Below are positions 25,458 through 36,517 of a DNA stretch of 64,000 bases, piece after piece. Every line of letters begins with the position of its first letter. Position 1 is the stretch's first letter. The stretch is from Hymenobacter sp. DG25B (GTDB taxonomy: Bacteria; Bacteroidota; Bacteroidia; Cytophagales; Hymenobacteraceae). The DNA lies in contig NZ_CP010057.1 in NCBI RefSeq assembly GCF_000801315.1, positions 62,001-126,000 of the forward strand, read 5' to 3'. The notes below the pieces were generated by a model that was not told the origin of the DNA, searched no databases, and saw only the letters and a list, made by a program, of their open reading frames with translations. Position numbers and translations under genes: made by a program.

Positions 25458-25898
25458 ATGTCTGATAAGAAAAACGTGCTGGTGCTCTGCACCGGCAACT
25501 CCTGCCGCAGCCAGCTGCTGCACGGCTACCTCGCCCAAGAGCTAGGCGAGCGGGCTGCTGTCTACAGCGCCGGCGTCGAAGTGCACGGCCTCAACCCCCG
25601 CGCCGTGCGCGTGATGGCCGAGGACGGGGTGGACATCTCGCATCACACCAGCAACCACGTCGATGAGTACGCGGCCGTGCCGTTCGACTACGTCATCACC
25701 GTGTGCGACCATGCCAACGAGGTGTGTCCGGTGTTTCCGTCTACCGCCAAGAAGCTGCACCACAACTTTCCCGACCCGGCTAAGGCCACGGGCAGCGAGG
25801 AAGAAATCATGAACCAGTTCCAGAGCGTGCGCGACCAGGTGAAAGCCTATGCCCACGACTTCGTGCAGGCGCAATTCAAGACAACTCAAAGCATCTGA
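25458..25898 (+). CDS. arsC: Arsenate reductase, thioredoxin-coupled (ArsC)
   Basis: A 146-residue low-molecular-weight phosphatase-fold reductase. The CX5R loop is CTGNSCR (Cys11, Arg17) and the redox Cys pair is in CDHANEVCPVFP (Cys83, Cys90), matching the Cys10/82/89 relay of thioredoxin-linked ArsC. It reduces arsenate to arsenite, which ACR3 then exports. It follows acr3 by 35 bases and is the last gene of the ars operon. Confidence 0.95.
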   Translation: MSDKKNVLVLCTGNSCRSQLLHGYLAQELGERAAVYSAGVEVHGLNPRAVRVMAEDGVDISHHTSNHVDEYAAVPFDYVITVCDHANEVCPVFPSTAKKLHHNFPDPAKATGSEEEIMNQFQSVRDQVKAYAHDFVQAQFKTTQSI

Positions 25899-25992
25899 AT
25901 AATAGGTGTTTATGCTAGTGAATCCTTACGCGGAATTCTTCGTTCAAACTCACCGTTGAGGTAAAGAGAGTTTTTCCCTCTCGCCCTGCTAT

Positions 25993-26175
25993 ATGGCAAC
26001 GAACAAACCGGCCGGCGACGGCCACCGCAACGGCGCAGTGCGCGACCGTTCGCAAGTTTTCAACCCCGTCACGGAGCAATACGTGAAGCGGAACACCACC
26101 AACGGCCAGTTCATGGACGTGAAGCAAGATGGTACGCCCTTCAAAGGCGTGCGAAAAGAGAAGGGAGGCAAATAG
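25993..26175 (+). CDS. Small conserved hypothetical protein
   Basis: A 60-residue polar, basic protein (MATNKPAGDGHRNGAVRDRS, then NPVTEQYVKRN and FMDVKQDGTPFKGVRKEK). This resembles short conserved proteins seen in many bacteria, of unknown function. It is followed by a terminator candidate at 26206-26241, so it is probably a real single-gene unit. Confidence 0.6.
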   Translation: MATNKPAGDGHRNGAVRDRSQVFNPVTEQYVKRNTTNGQFMDVKQDGTPFKGVRKEKGGK

Positions 26176-26205
26176 CACTACTTCTACTCTGTCTTTTGTC
26201 AGTAA

Positions 26206-26241
26206 AAAGGCGGCTCCGAAATTGGAGTCGCTTTTTTATTT
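26206..26241 (+). terminator. Rho-independent terminator after the small gene
   Basis: GCGGCTCC, a GAAATT loop and GGAGTCGC (one G-T pair) followed by six T (TTTTTTATTTT), located 30-65 bases after the stop of the 60-residue gene. An A run precedes it, so it may act in both directions. Confidence 0.7.
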
Positions 26242-26260
26242 TAATTGTTGCCCACCACTG

Positions 26261-27130
26261 ATGCAGGTATCACGCCGACACCACTACATTCCCCAATTCC
26301 TCATTAAGAATTTCGCGGATGCGGATGGAATGCTCTACTTGCTTGATAAGCAGACGGGTAGAATAGCCAAGCAGCGGCAAAGCCCAAAGGCTATATTGTT
26401 TGAGATGGACCGGAATACGGTTCTCTTCCACGGCCAGCCCAAAGACCATCTGGAGGCCTTGTATGCAGCTTTGGATGACAAGGCCGCCGCCGATTTGCAA
26501 AATGTCCTTCTCTCCCGAAAAGCTTCTCTCGAAGAAGTGGTGAGCATTGTTGCGCTGGCCAGCTCCCTTAAATGGCGCATACCGGCGAGCGACCCGCAGT
26601 TTGGCCGACTGAAAGAGGAGTTGAGCCTGGCCGACTTAAAAGCTGAAATCCGGCCCATCGACCAAGCTAACCCAGTCGACCTGAATGCGCTGAACCAGTT
26701 GGTGGATTCGGATGCTATCAAAGAGGCCAAGCGAATATTGTTGCCTCTGCTGCCGTTGTTTGACGAGAACAAGCTTACCGACATTCACGCCAGCTGGTTT
26801 ATTCACTCGCAGCCCGATGAACGGTTTCCCTCCGTGATTGGAGACTGCCCCGTGCTGGAAAGGCCCAATGCTGACTATAGCAAATTAGAAGACTTCATCT
26901 TTCCGCTAAGCGCTACCGACACGTTTATTTACAAGCACGGGGCCCAGAAGCGGATTAAAAGCCCAATTTTCACTATCCAGAAGGACCTGGCTACCCTTCA
27001 CTATTCCACGCGTTACGTTGCCTGCATGAGCAAAACGCACTTGGAAACCATCATGCAGATGTACAGTGTGATGCAAGCTCAAAACCAAGTAGAAAAGCTC
27101 ACTGAGCTCTTATTTGACTTTATCGCCTAA
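26261..27130 (+). CDS. DUF4238 domain protein
   Basis: A 289-residue protein with the DUF4238 start RRHHYIPQFLIKNFA (about residues 5-19), and a later GDCPVLERP block. The family is of unknown function and is often found on mobile elements and near defence genes. ATG 26261 was chosen because the family motif starts just after it; an upstream frame start at 26129 would overlap the small gene and the terminator. Codon choice is visibly less G+C-rich than in the ars genes, suggesting separate acquisition. It is convergent with the Mrr-like gene. Confidence 0.75.
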   Translation: MQVSRRHHYIPQFLIKNFADADGMLYLLDKQTGRIAKQRQSPKAILFEMDRNTVLFHGQPKDHLEALYAALDDKAAADLQNVLLSRKASLEEVVSIVALASSLKWRIPASDPQFGRLKEELSLADLKAEIRPIDQANPVDLNALNQLVDSDAIKEAKRILLPLLPLFDENKLTDIHASWFIHSQPDERFPSVIGDCPVLERPNADYSKLEDFIFPLSATDTFIYKHGAQKRIKSPIFTIQKDLATLHYSTRYVACMSKTHLETIMQMYSVMQAQNQVEKLTELLFDFIA

Positions 27131-27217
27131 TTCCTTTAGCGACATTCGAAACCCTGAGCAATTATCAGCCAAGTTTACTCCCCACGTTTCGCGCAATCTT
27201 CAACAGGGTGCGGTTAA

Positions 27218-28414
27218 CTACCCACGCCACCGCCAAGCTCTTCTAAAGCCCTTAGCCTCGGCATCCGCTACCGTCAAGGCATAAAACTCGCCTGCTTTAT
27301 CCAGCTTGGTTCGGTCATACATCTGGTCAAATGGCAGGTGATAAATCCGTTCACCCGTTGCCGGACTGATGTGGCATTTTATCATCGGAAAAGCGCCCAG
27401 CCTGACCTGCTCCCGCACCTGGATGCCCAAAGCTTGGGCAAACTTGCGGGCCGTATCCGACAAATCAGTGGAGGTGCAAAACACCCCCAGAATGTTACTG
27501 GCGGAAAGTAACTGCGGAAAAAGGTGAAGCTGCTGCTCAGCTAACTTTTTCTGCGCTGAGTCCAGGTAGAATTTGACGGTGGTACCAAACAGCTGGTTGA
27601 TATGCTTCTCGTGGATGAGCTTGTGCTTGCTCCAGTACTTGCACTGCACGATTAGGGTGTTGCCGTCTTTACGACAGATTAAGTCTCTTCCCAAGTCTTC
27701 CTTGCCATTCTCAATCCCAAAATAGGTTACGGTATAGCCTTCGCACTCATACAAATACCCCACAAAGCGCTCGTAGTCACGGCCCAACTGGTAAGGGCTT
27801 TTCCGGCCCTGCATATATCGCTCCAAGGCCCGCTGGTTCCGCTCGGTCGTGGAGAGACTGCTATATTCTCCAGCCGTCAGAAAAACACTCACTGGGTCGG
27901 CCTCCTGCGGTGCTTGCTCGCCATACGTATCCTTTATTTCCAGGAGCGCCTCCTCCATTTCTCCTTCGCGAAACTCCGTCAGAAATGGAAACAGGCCTTC
28001 GTACTGGTTGATAACGTATTGCAGGTGTTTCAACTGAGCAGCCAGAATACGTTTCTCTTTCCCTACCTCGCGCACTGCCTGGGCAGAGGACTTGGCCGGC
28101 CGGGGCTTAAAGGCCAAATAGTCAGCAACCTGATTGTTGTTAAGCAAGACCAGGTCCGCAATTGCACCAGCCAGCCAAGGAAAGCTTTTGCTTTTCTCGG
28201 TTAACACTTTTTCCAATCGAGCCACATCAGCGGCCCGCTTGTCGAGTATTTTCTCCCGGACGTTTAACTCGGAATTCCTGGTTTGGTAATCCTTGTAAAG
28301 ACTACTCTTTTCCTGCGCCAGCTGCTTATCAAGCCGGTTTTTTCGAATTACTAATAGCCCCAATCCGACCAGAAATCCGAGCAACACCAACCATAGATAC
28401 AGATACTCGGCCAT
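27218..28414 (-). CDS. Membrane-anchored Mrr-like restriction endonuclease
   Basis: A 398-residue protein. An N-terminal transmembrane helix (about residues 4-23) is followed by a coiled-coil region rich in Lys, Glu and Leu (about 25-90), and an Mrr-type PD-(D/E)XK domain from about residue 205 with GRDYERFVGYLYECEGYTV, a GKEDLGRDLI acid motif and QCKYWSK. Such Mrr_cat proteins cut modified or foreign DNA. The membrane anchor would place the nuclease at the cell envelope, where DNA enters. It follows the 28465-29712 gene on the same strand by 50 bases, probably in one operon. Confidence 0.8.
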   Translation of the reverse strand: MAEYLYLWLVLLGFLVGLGLLVIRKNRLDKQLAQEKSSLYKDYQTRNSELNVREKILDKRAADVARLEKVLTEKSKSFPWLAGAIADLVLLNNNQVADYLAFKPRPAKSSAQAVREVGKEKRILAAQLKHLQYVINQYEGLFPFLTEFREGEMEEALLEIKDTYGEQAPQEADPVSVFLTAGEYSSLSTTERNQRALERYMQGRKSPYQLGRDYERFVGYLYECEGYTVTYFGIENGKEDLGRDLICRKDGNTLIVQCKYWSKHKLIHEKHINQLFGTTVKFYLDSAQKKLAEQQLHLFPQLLSASNILGVFCTSTDLSDTARKFAQALGIQVREQVRLGAFPMIKCHISPATGERIYHLPFDQMYDRTKLDKAGEFYALTVADAEAKGFRRAWRWRG

Positions 28415-28464
28415 AAAAAGTCAAGCCAACTCTTAATATTCTACTAAAGTACAGACACGGTCCC

Positions 28465-29712
<1,248 letters not shown>

Positions 29713-29810
29713 ATAATGGGGCGGGATAATTGGAATCACGAAGATGCGCAGAACCCCGGGGTCCGCAAGCCGCCGCACCCAAAATCCGTCGTCCGGGTTG
29801 CCGTTGCGGG

Positions 29811-30785
29811 CTAATGCGTCATCCCAGGCATGGCCATTTCCGGCTTGCTCATCGGCTGGCCGGGCCGCATAGCGAGGTCCCCGTACCGGGCCGCTACGTA
29901 GTAGCCCGCTGCCAGCATGAGCAGGGTAAGCACCGTTACCAGGGCTTTGCGCCCGGCCGATACCTGGCCGTCGCCCTCCATGCGCATTCCTGGCATGGGG
30001 TGGCCGGCGGGCGAACTGGGCGCTATTGGGGGCATGGCGTGCGTCATGCCGGCCATGACCATCCCGGCGTGCTGATGTTCTGCGTCAACCGGGGCCCCGC
30101 CCTTGCCCAGAGCCCGCTCGGTGCCCATGCCGTGCTTGAGCTGGTGTTTGACCAGCCACCAGTTGACGGGATAGGCCACCACGACGCCCACGAGCGTGGC
30201 GGCCGACATCGAGGCCCAGAACCAGGGCGAGGTGGCTTCCATCGCCCGCATGTCGCGGGTCATGAGTAGTACCATCGTGGGCAGCATGCCGGCCATCATG
30301 GCGTTCATCGACATCCACTCCGGCAGAAACGAGCTGCGCACGGCCTGCCCGTAGCTCATGCTCATCATGTCCTTCATAAACAGGGCCTGAAAGATGAAAA
30401 GCCCGAAAAAGAAGCCGGCGGCGTACTCAATCCAGATATCGGTGCCCATGTTCAAACCAAAGTAGCCAGTGATGGCGGCGGCCACGATGATACCGGTGGC
30501 GTCGCCGGCGGCGCAGTGAATCGTCGAGCCCACGGCCTGCTTCCAGAGCGGGGCCACGAACGTCTCATGGGTGCCGGGCGAGGGCTCGCGGCACGAAAAC
30601 CAGTACACCAGCAGCCCTACCGGCCCAGTGTAGAGGGTGACCAGCACCCAGCCCCACTTCATAACTTTCATTTCCGGGGTGCTGGTAAACAAGTCCCAGG
30701 CGACGTAGGCCACGGATAACAGTGTGAGGCCGAACCAGACCCACAGCAGCCATTCCGGAGCCCAGGGAGTATTGTGCATTTCCAT
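29811..30785 (-). CDS. DUF4396 membrane protein with Met-rich tail
   Basis: A 324-residue integral membrane protein with about six transmembrane helices in a DUF4396-type layout (TPEMKVMKWGWVLVTLYTGP, then CAAGDATGI). A His/Met-rich loop (HQHAGMVMAGMTHAMPP, HPMPGMRM) precedes a last helix and an AMPGMTH end. DUF4396 proteins occur in Bacteroidota copper/silver clusters; Met/His clusters suggest Cu(I) binding. It follows the DUF305 gene on the same strand, with a terminator hairpin between them. Confidence 0.8.
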   Translation of the reverse strand: MEMHNTPWAPEWLLWVWFGLTLLSVAYVAWDLFTSTPEMKVMKWGWVLVTLYTGPVGLLVYWFSCREPSPGTHETFVAPLWKQAVGSTIHCAAGDATGIIVAAAITGYFGLNMGTDIWIEYAAGFFFGLFIFQALFMKDMMSMSYGQAVRSSFLPEWMSMNAMMAGMLPTMVLLMTRDMRAMEATSPWFWASMSAATLVGVVVAYPVNWWLVKHQLKHGMGTERALGKGGAPVDAEHQHAGMVMAGMTHAMPPIAPSSPAGHPMPGMRMEGDGQVSAGRKALVTVLTLLMLAAGYYVAARYGDLAMRPGQPMSKPEMAMPGMTH

Positions 30786-30803
30786 TGGGTGAGGGGATAA
30801 CTT

Positions 30804-30837
30804 AAAAAGCAGCAGGCCATGTAGCCTGCTGCTTTTT
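30804..30837 (-). terminator. Rho-independent terminator between DUF305 and DUF4396 genes
   Basis: AAAAAGCAGCAGGC and GCCTGCTGCTTTTT form a perfect 14-base stem with a six-base loop. T runs on both sides make it usable in both directions. It lies 20 bases after the DUF305 stop on the minus strand, so the downstream DUF4396 gene receives only read-through transcription. Confidence 0.8.
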
Positions 30838-30857
30838 AGTTGAAGGGGAGGATGAGA

Positions 30858-31490
30858 TTAGTAGCCTTTGTTGGTCAGCAGCCACTCCTGCATCTCCTTT
30901 ATTTCCATCATTTGCTCGTCAATTATCTGCCGCGCCAAGGCTTTAGTTTCGGAATGACGGCCAAGGTCCAAATCCGCCTGCGACGTCTCGATGGCGCTCT
31001 GGTGGTGGTCCTGCATGAGTTGGGCAAAATCGCGGTCGGTATTGCCGGTGATAACGCGCAGGTCGTTGGCGCGCATCATCTTATCCATGGCCATCATCTG
31101 GCGCGTGTTAAACGCTGGCACGAGTGGCGTCTCCACCCGGTGCCCCGCCAGAAACGCGTTAAACTGTGTAATCTCGGCCTGTTGCGCGGCAATGATGCGG
31201 GTGGCAAGGTCCCGCATCTGGGTGTCCTTGCCATTTTTTAATTCCTCCTGGGCCATTGTAATGGCCCCCTGGTGGTGCATCACCATCATCATGGCGTAGT
31301 CCTGGTCGGGGTCCTGGGTTTTCATCATGGCATCCATCTTCTTCATCATGTCGTGCATGAGGGTCATCATGGTGTTCTGGTCGTGCGCCTGCACTTTCAG
31401 GCTATCCGAGTCGTCTTTGCTGCACGAGGAAACGAGGGTAATGGAAGCCAGCAAAATGGCCAGCAGGGGAAGGCGAAATAGCTTTTTCAT
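30858..31490 (-). CDS. DUF305 lipoprotein with two DUF305 units
   Basis: A 210-residue lipoprotein (lipobox in ASITLVSSC, Cys near residue 23) followed by two DUF305 helical units, each with an HHQ(G/S)AI motif: VMHHQGAITMAQEELKNGKD and LMQDHHQSAIETSQADLDLG. DUF305 proteins are ferritin-like helical proteins with His/Met clusters, frequent in copper regions, and probably bind metal in the periplasm or outer membrane. ATG 31490 gives the lipoprotein signal; 31544 is too long. Motif A (31568-31582) lies 78 bases upstream. Confidence 0.85.
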   Translation of the reverse strand: MKKLFRLPLLAILLASITLVSSCSKDDSDSLKVQAHDQNTMMTLMHDMMKKMDAMMKTQDPDQDYAMMMVMHHQGAITMAQEELKNGKDTQMRDLATRIIAAQQAEITQFNAFLAGHRVETPLVPAFNTRQMMAMDKMMRANDLRVITGNTDRDFAQLMQDHHQSAIETSQADLDLGRHSETKALARQIIDEQMMEIKEMQEWLLTNKGY

Positions 31491-31567
31491 AATATCAGGT
31501 CGTGGTGAAGTTTTCCTGATTTCTAAAACGGCCTGCTGTACCACTGGATTTACAAGATGCCTGCGCA

Positions 31568-31582
31568 GACTTGCATAATTTC
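31568..31582 (-). promoter_or_regulatory. Copper-island motif, copy A
   Basis: In the direction of the DUF305 gene this reads GAAATTATGCAAGTC, with AT at offset 10 from the end. Four near-copies are found in the copper island (36413, 38281, 50880, 52058). Proposed as the binding site of the HMA-AraC regulator (inference). Confidence 0.55.
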
Positions 31583-31685
31583 TATCCTAAGCAGCCTATT
31601 CCATGGCATTTGGAGGCACTACTTTGGTTCGGCAACCTGCTTTCCATGACTTGGCTACCTTCGTGCAGCCGCCTTACATCAACTT

Positions 31686-33011
31686 ATGGAACCTACTGAC
31701 GAACAAAGCTTACTTGACGAAAAGATAAAGATTCTGTGGGAGTGGGGGCAGGGTGGCGGTTGGGCTACCCTCCGCGACGCTCAGCTAGTAAGGGAAATAA
31801 CACAGGTGCGGGAAATGCCTGATGGCAGCGGCCATGTCAATCCTCAAACGCTGACTTCCCGGGTGCGCGCCCTAGCAAATGCACTCTACGGTAGTCAGCA
31901 ACTACCGCCGTTGCTGCATCCCGAGCACCTATCTATGTACGGGTCTTTCGTTCAGAAGAACAATTACTTTGACCAACAGCGCATTGATACGCCGGCCGAG
32001 CTGGAAGCTCTCATTTCGGAGTTCACCCCCAAAACCGACCACCTGTTTCGGGGGATAAACGAAGCTAAGTTTATGCTGTATAGCTCGATGCAGCGGAACT
32101 GGATTCTGAATAAGCGCGAAACGAAGCCCACCGACCACCAACTGTTTTTAGAGCGGCTGATGGATAACGCCCGACTGTACTGCGGTGGCCTCCTGGCAAA
32201 GTACATTGAAACCAATGGGGGAGATGCTGGCAACGACGTGAGCGTGCTGAGCATTTTGCAGCATTACAGCTGCCCCACTCCCTTACTGGACTGGACCTAT
32301 AGCTTTCCAGTGGCACTTTACTTTGCGGCGATGGGCGCCACCGATGCCCAGCCTACGCCCGCCCGGGAAATAGACAACTACGTGAGTGTATATTATATCG
32401 AGGAGCAAGGTTTTGCTCAGGCTGGCCTGCGGGAAATGGTGGCCATGAGTATTGAGGGCAACCTGCCCTTGATTAAGGAAGTGTTTCAGGCCAATGTGGA
32501 AGCGTTGAAAGAGCGTCGGGGCATTATGGCGAGCTTTTCGCCCACGTTTTCGGACGAGAACATGAACAACTTTGCCAACGACGATGCTGCCGCACTACGA
32601 TGGGCCCGGGCCTCTTTTCCGGGGGGCGGGCTCACCAATTACTTCTGCCAGGTAAAACACCTCAAACGGATTCCCAATTCTTATTTCTCAGACCAGGGCG
32701 ACGATTTTGTTCGTATCGGCTTGGAAAACAACCCCAACGTCATCAATCAAAAAGGTGTCTTTGCCTGGAACAGCTCATCTACCGAGCCCATGGAGTATGT
32801 GGTGCACGAACAGGTTATCCAAGACAACCCCGATGCCAACCACTTCTACTCGCACTGCTTTAACATTCACAAATCCCTACTCCCTCATTTGCGAGAACGT
32901 TTACCACAGCTGGGAATGACGGATGCCTTCGTTTTCCCGGAACAAGACCAACAGCACCTGCGCGAGGTAGTTTGGGCGATATTCGATAAGACAGCAGCCG
33001 AGTTTGCTTAA
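31686..33011 (+). CDS. FRG domain protein
   Basis: A 441-residue protein with an FRG domain starting near residue 105: DHLFRGINEAKFMLYSSMQR, then LSILQHYSCPTPLLDWTYSF and ALYFAAMGA. FRG proteins (named after a Phe-Arg-Gly motif) have no established enzyme activity and are found on mobile elements and in putative defence loci. The last 4 bases overlap the convergent AraC gene's end. Codon use is more A+T-rich than in copper genes. It separates the DUF305 gene from the regulator-copA operon and looks like an insertion between them. Confidence 0.8.
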   Translation: MEPTDEQSLLDEKIKILWEWGQGGGWATLRDAQLVREITQVREMPDGSGHVNPQTLTSRVRALANALYGSQQLPPLLHPEHLSMYGSFVQKNNYFDQQRIDTPAELEALISEFTPKTDHLFRGINEAKFMLYSSMQRNWILNKRETKPTDHQLFLERLMDNARLYCGGLLAKYIETNGGDAGNDVSVLSILQHYSCPTPLLDWTYSFPVALYFAAMGATDAQPTPAREIDNYVSVYYIEEQGFAQAGLREMVAMSIEGNLPLIKEVFQANVEALKERRGIMASFSPTFSDENMNNFANDDAAALRWARASFPGGGLTNYFCQVKHLKRIPNSYFSDQGDDFVRIGLENNPNVINQKGVFAWNSSSTEPMEYVVHEQVIQDNPDANHFYSHCFNIHKSLLPHLRERLPQLGMTDAFVFPEQDQQHLREVVWAIFDKTAAEFA

Positions 33012-33643
33012 ATCAGCGAGTCCAGACTGCGGCGGGCGTGGCTCGCGGGCCCCAGCCGCTGGAACTCGGTCGGGGTGAGGCCGGTCACCTGCCGGAACTG
33101 CCGCGAGAGGTGCGCCGGGCTACTGTAACCCAGCTGCTGGGCCACTTCGGCAATGGGCAGCTCGCCGTAGCCAATCAACTCCTTGGCGCGCTCCACCTTC
33201 TGGCGGATGATGAATTTCTCAATCGTGAGGCCTTCGGAAGCGGAGAACAAATGGGAAAGGTAGTGGTAGTCCTTGCTCAGGTGCTCCACCAGATAATCCG
33301 AGTAATTGAGCAGGCGCGGGCCGGGCGGCGGGTAGTGAATCAGGGCCACCAGCAGGGTTTTGATGCGGTCCACGAGCTGGTCACGCGGGTCTTCCAGCAA
33401 CTCAAACCCAGCTTCCTGCAGGCTGGCCCGGATGGCTGCCCAGTCGGGAGCCGCGCCGTCGGGCGTGGACACGTCGGCCTCGCCCAGCGCCACGCGGTGC
33501 ACGTGCAGGCCCAGCGCCGTCAGCTCCTCGCGTACCACCCGGATGCACTGCGGGCACACCATGTTCTTAATCAGCAGCCGGTGCGAACCGGGCGGGGGCA
33601 GGACGTGGGCAATGCTGACGTCGGCTTTCATGGGATGCGGCAT
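33008..33643 (-). CDS. HMA-AraC fusion transcriptional regulator
   Basis: A 211-residue regulator. The N-terminal 90 residues form a heavy-metal-associated-like domain with KNMVCPQCIRVVREELTALG (Cys30, Cys33) and a second-half GFELLE; the C-terminal half (about 105-205) is an AraC-type double HTH ending in LGYSSPAHLSRQFRQVTGLTPTEF. The CxxC could bind Cu(I) and signal directly to the DNA-binding part. It is last in a minus-strand operon with copA and the cupredoxin; its start overlaps the cupredoxin stop by one base (TAATG). It is the most likely regulator of the copper genes here (inference). Confidence 0.85.
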   Translation of the reverse strand: MPHPMKADVSIAHVLPPPGSHRLLIKNMVCPQCIRVVREELTALGLHVHRVALGEADVSTPDGAAPDWAAIRASLQEAGFELLEDPRDQLVDRIKTLLVALIHYPPPGPRLLNYSDYLVEHLSKDYHYLSHLFSASEGLTIEKFIIRQKVERAKELIGYGELPIAEVAQQLGYSSPAHLSRQFRQVTGLTPTEFQRLGPASHARRSLDSLI

Positions 33644-34020
33644 TATTTCACCACTAAGCTACCCCGCAGCATGCCCATGCCGCAGGTGAAGGTGAACGTC
33701 CCGGCTTCTTTGGGCAGCAGCTCCACCAGCGTGGTTTTGAAAGCGGGCAGGTCGCGGCGAATGCTGAAATCCGGCATCAGCAGCTCCTCGGAGCAGCTGT
33801 TTTCCTCGTCGCGGTAGAAGCTCAACTGCACGGGCTTGCCGCGCTCCACCTCAATCACGTCGGGCGAGTAGCCGCCCTTGACGGTGATGGCCACCTCCTG
33901 CACGCCACTGGACGAAGACACGGCGTTGGCCGTCTGGCGGGCCGAGAAAAAGAAGTACCACAGCACGAAGCCAGCGAGGGCCAGGCCGATGACGGTTACC
34001 ATAATGGCGGGCGTATCCAT
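33643..34020 (-). CDS. Membrane-anchored cupredoxin-like protein
   Basis: A 125-residue protein with one N-terminal transmembrane helix (about residues 6-26) and a cupredoxin-like beta domain with VTVKGGYSPDVIEVERGKPV-type strands, NSCSEELLMPDF and a C-terminal FTFTCGMGMLRGSLVVK. The Cys and Met residues (CGMGM) are suited to Cu(I) binding. It lies between copA and the HMA-AraC regulator in one operon, 10 bases after copA. It probably receives copper from CopA in the periplasm (inference). Confidence 0.8.
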   Translation of the reverse strand: MDTPAIMVTVIGLALAGFVLWYFFFSARQTANAVSSSSGVQEVAITVKGGYSPDVIEVERGKPVQLSFYRDEENSCSEELLMPDFSIRRDLPAFKTTLVELLPKEAGTFTFTCGMGMLRGSLVVK

Positions 34021-34030
34021 AGGAGCGGAA

Positions 34031-36298
34031 TTAATGATTGTTGAAGCTGCGCAGGCGCAGCGAGTTGGTCAGCACCGACACCGAACTGAGGGCCATGGCC
34101 CCGGCCGCGAGCATGGGCGAGAGCAGAATGCCGAAGAAGGGGTACAGCAGCCCGGCCGCCACGGGAATGCCCAGCGTGTTGTAAACGAAGGCAAAAAACA
34201 GGTTCTGCTTGATGGTGCGGATGGTCTGGCGGCTCAGCTCGATGGCCGTCACCACGCCTCCCAAATCGGAGCGCATCAGCGTGATGCCGGCGGCTTCCAT
34301 GGCCACGTCGGTGCCCGAACCGATGGCCAGGCCGATGTCGGCCTGGGCCAGCGCCGGCGCGTCGTTGATGCCGTCGCCGACCATGGCTACGGTGCGGCCC
34401 TCGGCCTGCAATTCCTTCACCTTGCCGGCTTTATCAGCGGGCAGCACCTCGGCGAAGTAGCGCGTGATGCCCACCTGCCCGGCCACCTGGGCGGCCGTTT
34501 CGGCATTGTCGCCCGTCATCATCACCACCTCAATGCCCAGCGCCTGGAGCTTTTTGATGGCCGCGGCCGAGGTGGCGCGCACCGTATCAGCCACGCCAAT
34601 TAAGCCCACGGCCTGGCCGGCCACGGCAATGTAGAGCACCGTTTTGGCCTGACCTAAAAGCTGCTCGGCCTGAGTTATCAGGGTAGGGGATAGGCTTACG
34701 CCCTCGTCAGCCAGCAGGCGGCGGTTGCCAATGAGCACGACCTGGCCGTTCACAGTGGCGGCTGCTCCTTTGCCCTCCACGGCCCGGAAGCCAGTGGCAG
34801 GCAGGTTCGCCCCACCCTGCGCCTCGGCATGGCGCACCACGGCTTCGGCCAGTGGGTGCTCGCTCTGCCGCTCCACGGCGGCCACTACTTGCAGCAGCTG
34901 GCCAGCTTCCTGCCCGGGCAGCGTCCAGAAATCCGTCACGCTGGGCTCGCCCTTGGTGATGGTGCCCGTTTTATCCAAGAGCACAGTGTTTACCTGATAG
35001 GCCTTTTCCAGTGCCTCGGCGTTGCGAATCAGGACGCCATGCTCCGCGCCCTTGCCCGTGCTCACCATGATGGCCGTGGGCGTGGCCAGGCCCAGCGCGC
35101 AGGGGCAGGCAATGATGAGCACCGCCACGAAGTTAACCAGCGCCAGCGGCAGGCGGGTGCCGGCCGGGGCCAAATCAAACCACAGCACGAACGTGAGAAT
35201 GGCAATGACCACCACCGTGGGCACGAAGATGGCACTGACCTTGTCGGCCAGCCGCTGAATGGGGGCGCGGCTGCCCTGGGCATCCTCCACCAGCTTCACT
35301 ATCTGCGAGAGCATGGTATCGGCTCCCACTTTGGTTACCCGAAAGCGGAAGGAGCCGGTTTTGTTGAGCGTGGCCCCGAACACGGGGTCGCCCACCTGCT
35401 TCTGCACCGGCAGGCTCTCGCCCGTGAGCATGGCTTCGTCGAGCGCCGAGCTGCCCTCGGTGATGAGGCCGTCGGTGGCCACCTTCTCCCCGGGGCGCAC
35501 GACTACTAAGTCACCCAGCTGCACCTGCTCGATGGGTACGTCCACCTCCGCGCCATCGGGCCGCACCACGCGGGCGGTTTTAGCTTGCAGGCCAATGAGG
35601 CTGCGCATGGCGGCCGAGGTCTGAGTCTTGGCCCGCAGCTCCAGCACTTTACCCAGCAGAATCAGGGCAATGATGGTGGCCGTCGTGTCGTAGTACACCT
35701 CGGGCATCAGGCCCCGGCTGGTGAAAAAGCCGGGCACCACCGTAGCGGCCAGGCTGTAGAGGAAGGCCGCGCCGGTGCCCACGGCAATGAGCGTATCCAT
35801 GTTGGCGGCCCGGTGCTTGAAGCCGTTCCAGGCCGACACGTAAAACTCGCGCCCGCAGTAGAGCAGCACGGGCAGCGTGAGCAGCAGCAGGGCGTAGTTG
35901 AGCCACTGCATATTGATGCGCTGCATTATCGCTGGCCAGAGCATGAGCATGCTCAGGGGCATGATGATGAGAGCCAGGCCCACAGCCACCCCGAAGCGGC
36001 GCTTGAGCTTCTGGTAAGCCACGGCTTTCTGGCGGTCGATTTCGGCGCTGCGCTCGGCGGCGCTGGTATCGGGGGCCCGCTCCACCACGCCATAGCCGGC
36101 GTTTATAACGGCTTCCTTCAGCGTGGCCGGGGAAGCCTGGGTAGGTACGTAGTCCACGGTGGCCTTCTCGGTGGCAAAGTTGACCATCGCCCGCTGCACG
36201 CCCGGCGTGCGGCTGAGCGACTTCTCCACGAAGGACGCGCACGAGGCGCAGGTCATGCCTTCGATGTCAAGGGTTTCGGTTTTGGTGACGGGTTCCAT
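34031..36298 (-). CDS. copA: Copper-exporting P-type ATPase CopA
   Basis: A 755-residue P1B-ATPase. One N-terminal HMA domain has GMTCASC (residues 14-20); the transmembrane metal site is ACPCALG (near residue 397); the phosphorylation motif [10 protein letters not shown] is near residue 440; [11 protein letters not shown] follows in the P domain. It pumps Cu(I) (possibly Ag(I)) out of the cytoplasm. It heads a minus-strand operon with the cupredoxin and HMA-AraC regulator. Motif B lies 115 bases upstream of the start. Confidence 0.95.
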   Translation of the reverse strand: MEPVTKTETLDIEGMTCASCASFVEKSLSRTPGVQRAMVNFATEKATVDYVPTQASPATLKEAVINAGYGVVERAPDTSAAERSAEIDRQKAVAYQKLKRRFGVAVGLALIIMPLSMLMLWPAIMQRINMQWLNYALLLLTLPVLLYCGREFYVSAWNGFKHRAANMDTLIAVGTGAAFLYSLAATVVPGFFTSRGLMPEVYYDTTATIIALILLGKVLELRAKTQTSAAMRSLIGLQAKTARVVRPDGAEVDVPIEQVQLGDLVVVRPGEKVATDGLITEGSSALDEAMLTGESLPVQKQVGDPVFGATLNKTGSFRFRVTKVGADTMLSQIVKLVEDAQGSRAPIQRLADKVSAIFVPTVVVIAILTFVLWFDLAPAGTRLPLALVNFVAVLIIACPCALGLATPTAIMVSTGKGAEHGVLIRNAEALEKAYQVNTVLLDKTGTITKGEPSVTDFWTLPGQEAGQLLQVVAAVERQSEHPLAEAVVRHAEAQGGANLPATGFRAVEGKGAAATVNGQVVLIGNRRLLADEGVSLSPTLITQAEQLLGQAKTVLYIAVAGQAVGLIGVADTVRATSAAAIKKLQALGIEVVMMTGDNAETAAQVAGQVGITRYFAEVLPADKAGKVKELQAEGRTVAMVGDGINDAPALAQADIGLAIGSGTDVAMEAAGITLMRSDLGGVVTAIELSRQTIRTIKQNLFFAFVYNTLGIPVAAGLLYPFFGILLSPMLAAGAMALSSVSVLTNSLRLRSFNNH

Positions 36299-36412
36299 AA
36301 AGAGCAGCGTAATAAGCGTTTTCTGAGCAGGTTAGCGCATTAGCGCAGGCCCATAATCACGCTACAAAGGAACGGCTGTCAGCGGGCGAAGTTGGTACTA
36401 AATACCGCCGCA

Positions 36413-36427
36413 GAATTGCATAATTTG
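36413..36427 (-). promoter_or_regulatory. Copper-island motif, copy B (copA operon)
   Basis: In copA direction this reads CAAATTATGCAATTC. A TTCCTTTG element resembling the -7 box TAnnTTTG follows exactly 40 bases after the motif, the same spacing as CAGCTTTG after copy D. This equal spacing supports a promoter-linked activator site. Confidence 0.55.
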
Positions 36428-36517
36428 ACGGGTGCACCCACACCTTATTTGTCATTTAGGGGGCATTACTGGCTTACCTTGTTACGTTTCTTCCTTGCTC
36501 ATCTAAATCACAGTAAC

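Noticed and set aside
31656..31663. TACCTTCG as a -7 box for the FRG gene
   Set aside because: One mismatch to the consensus and no -33 element at proper spacing.
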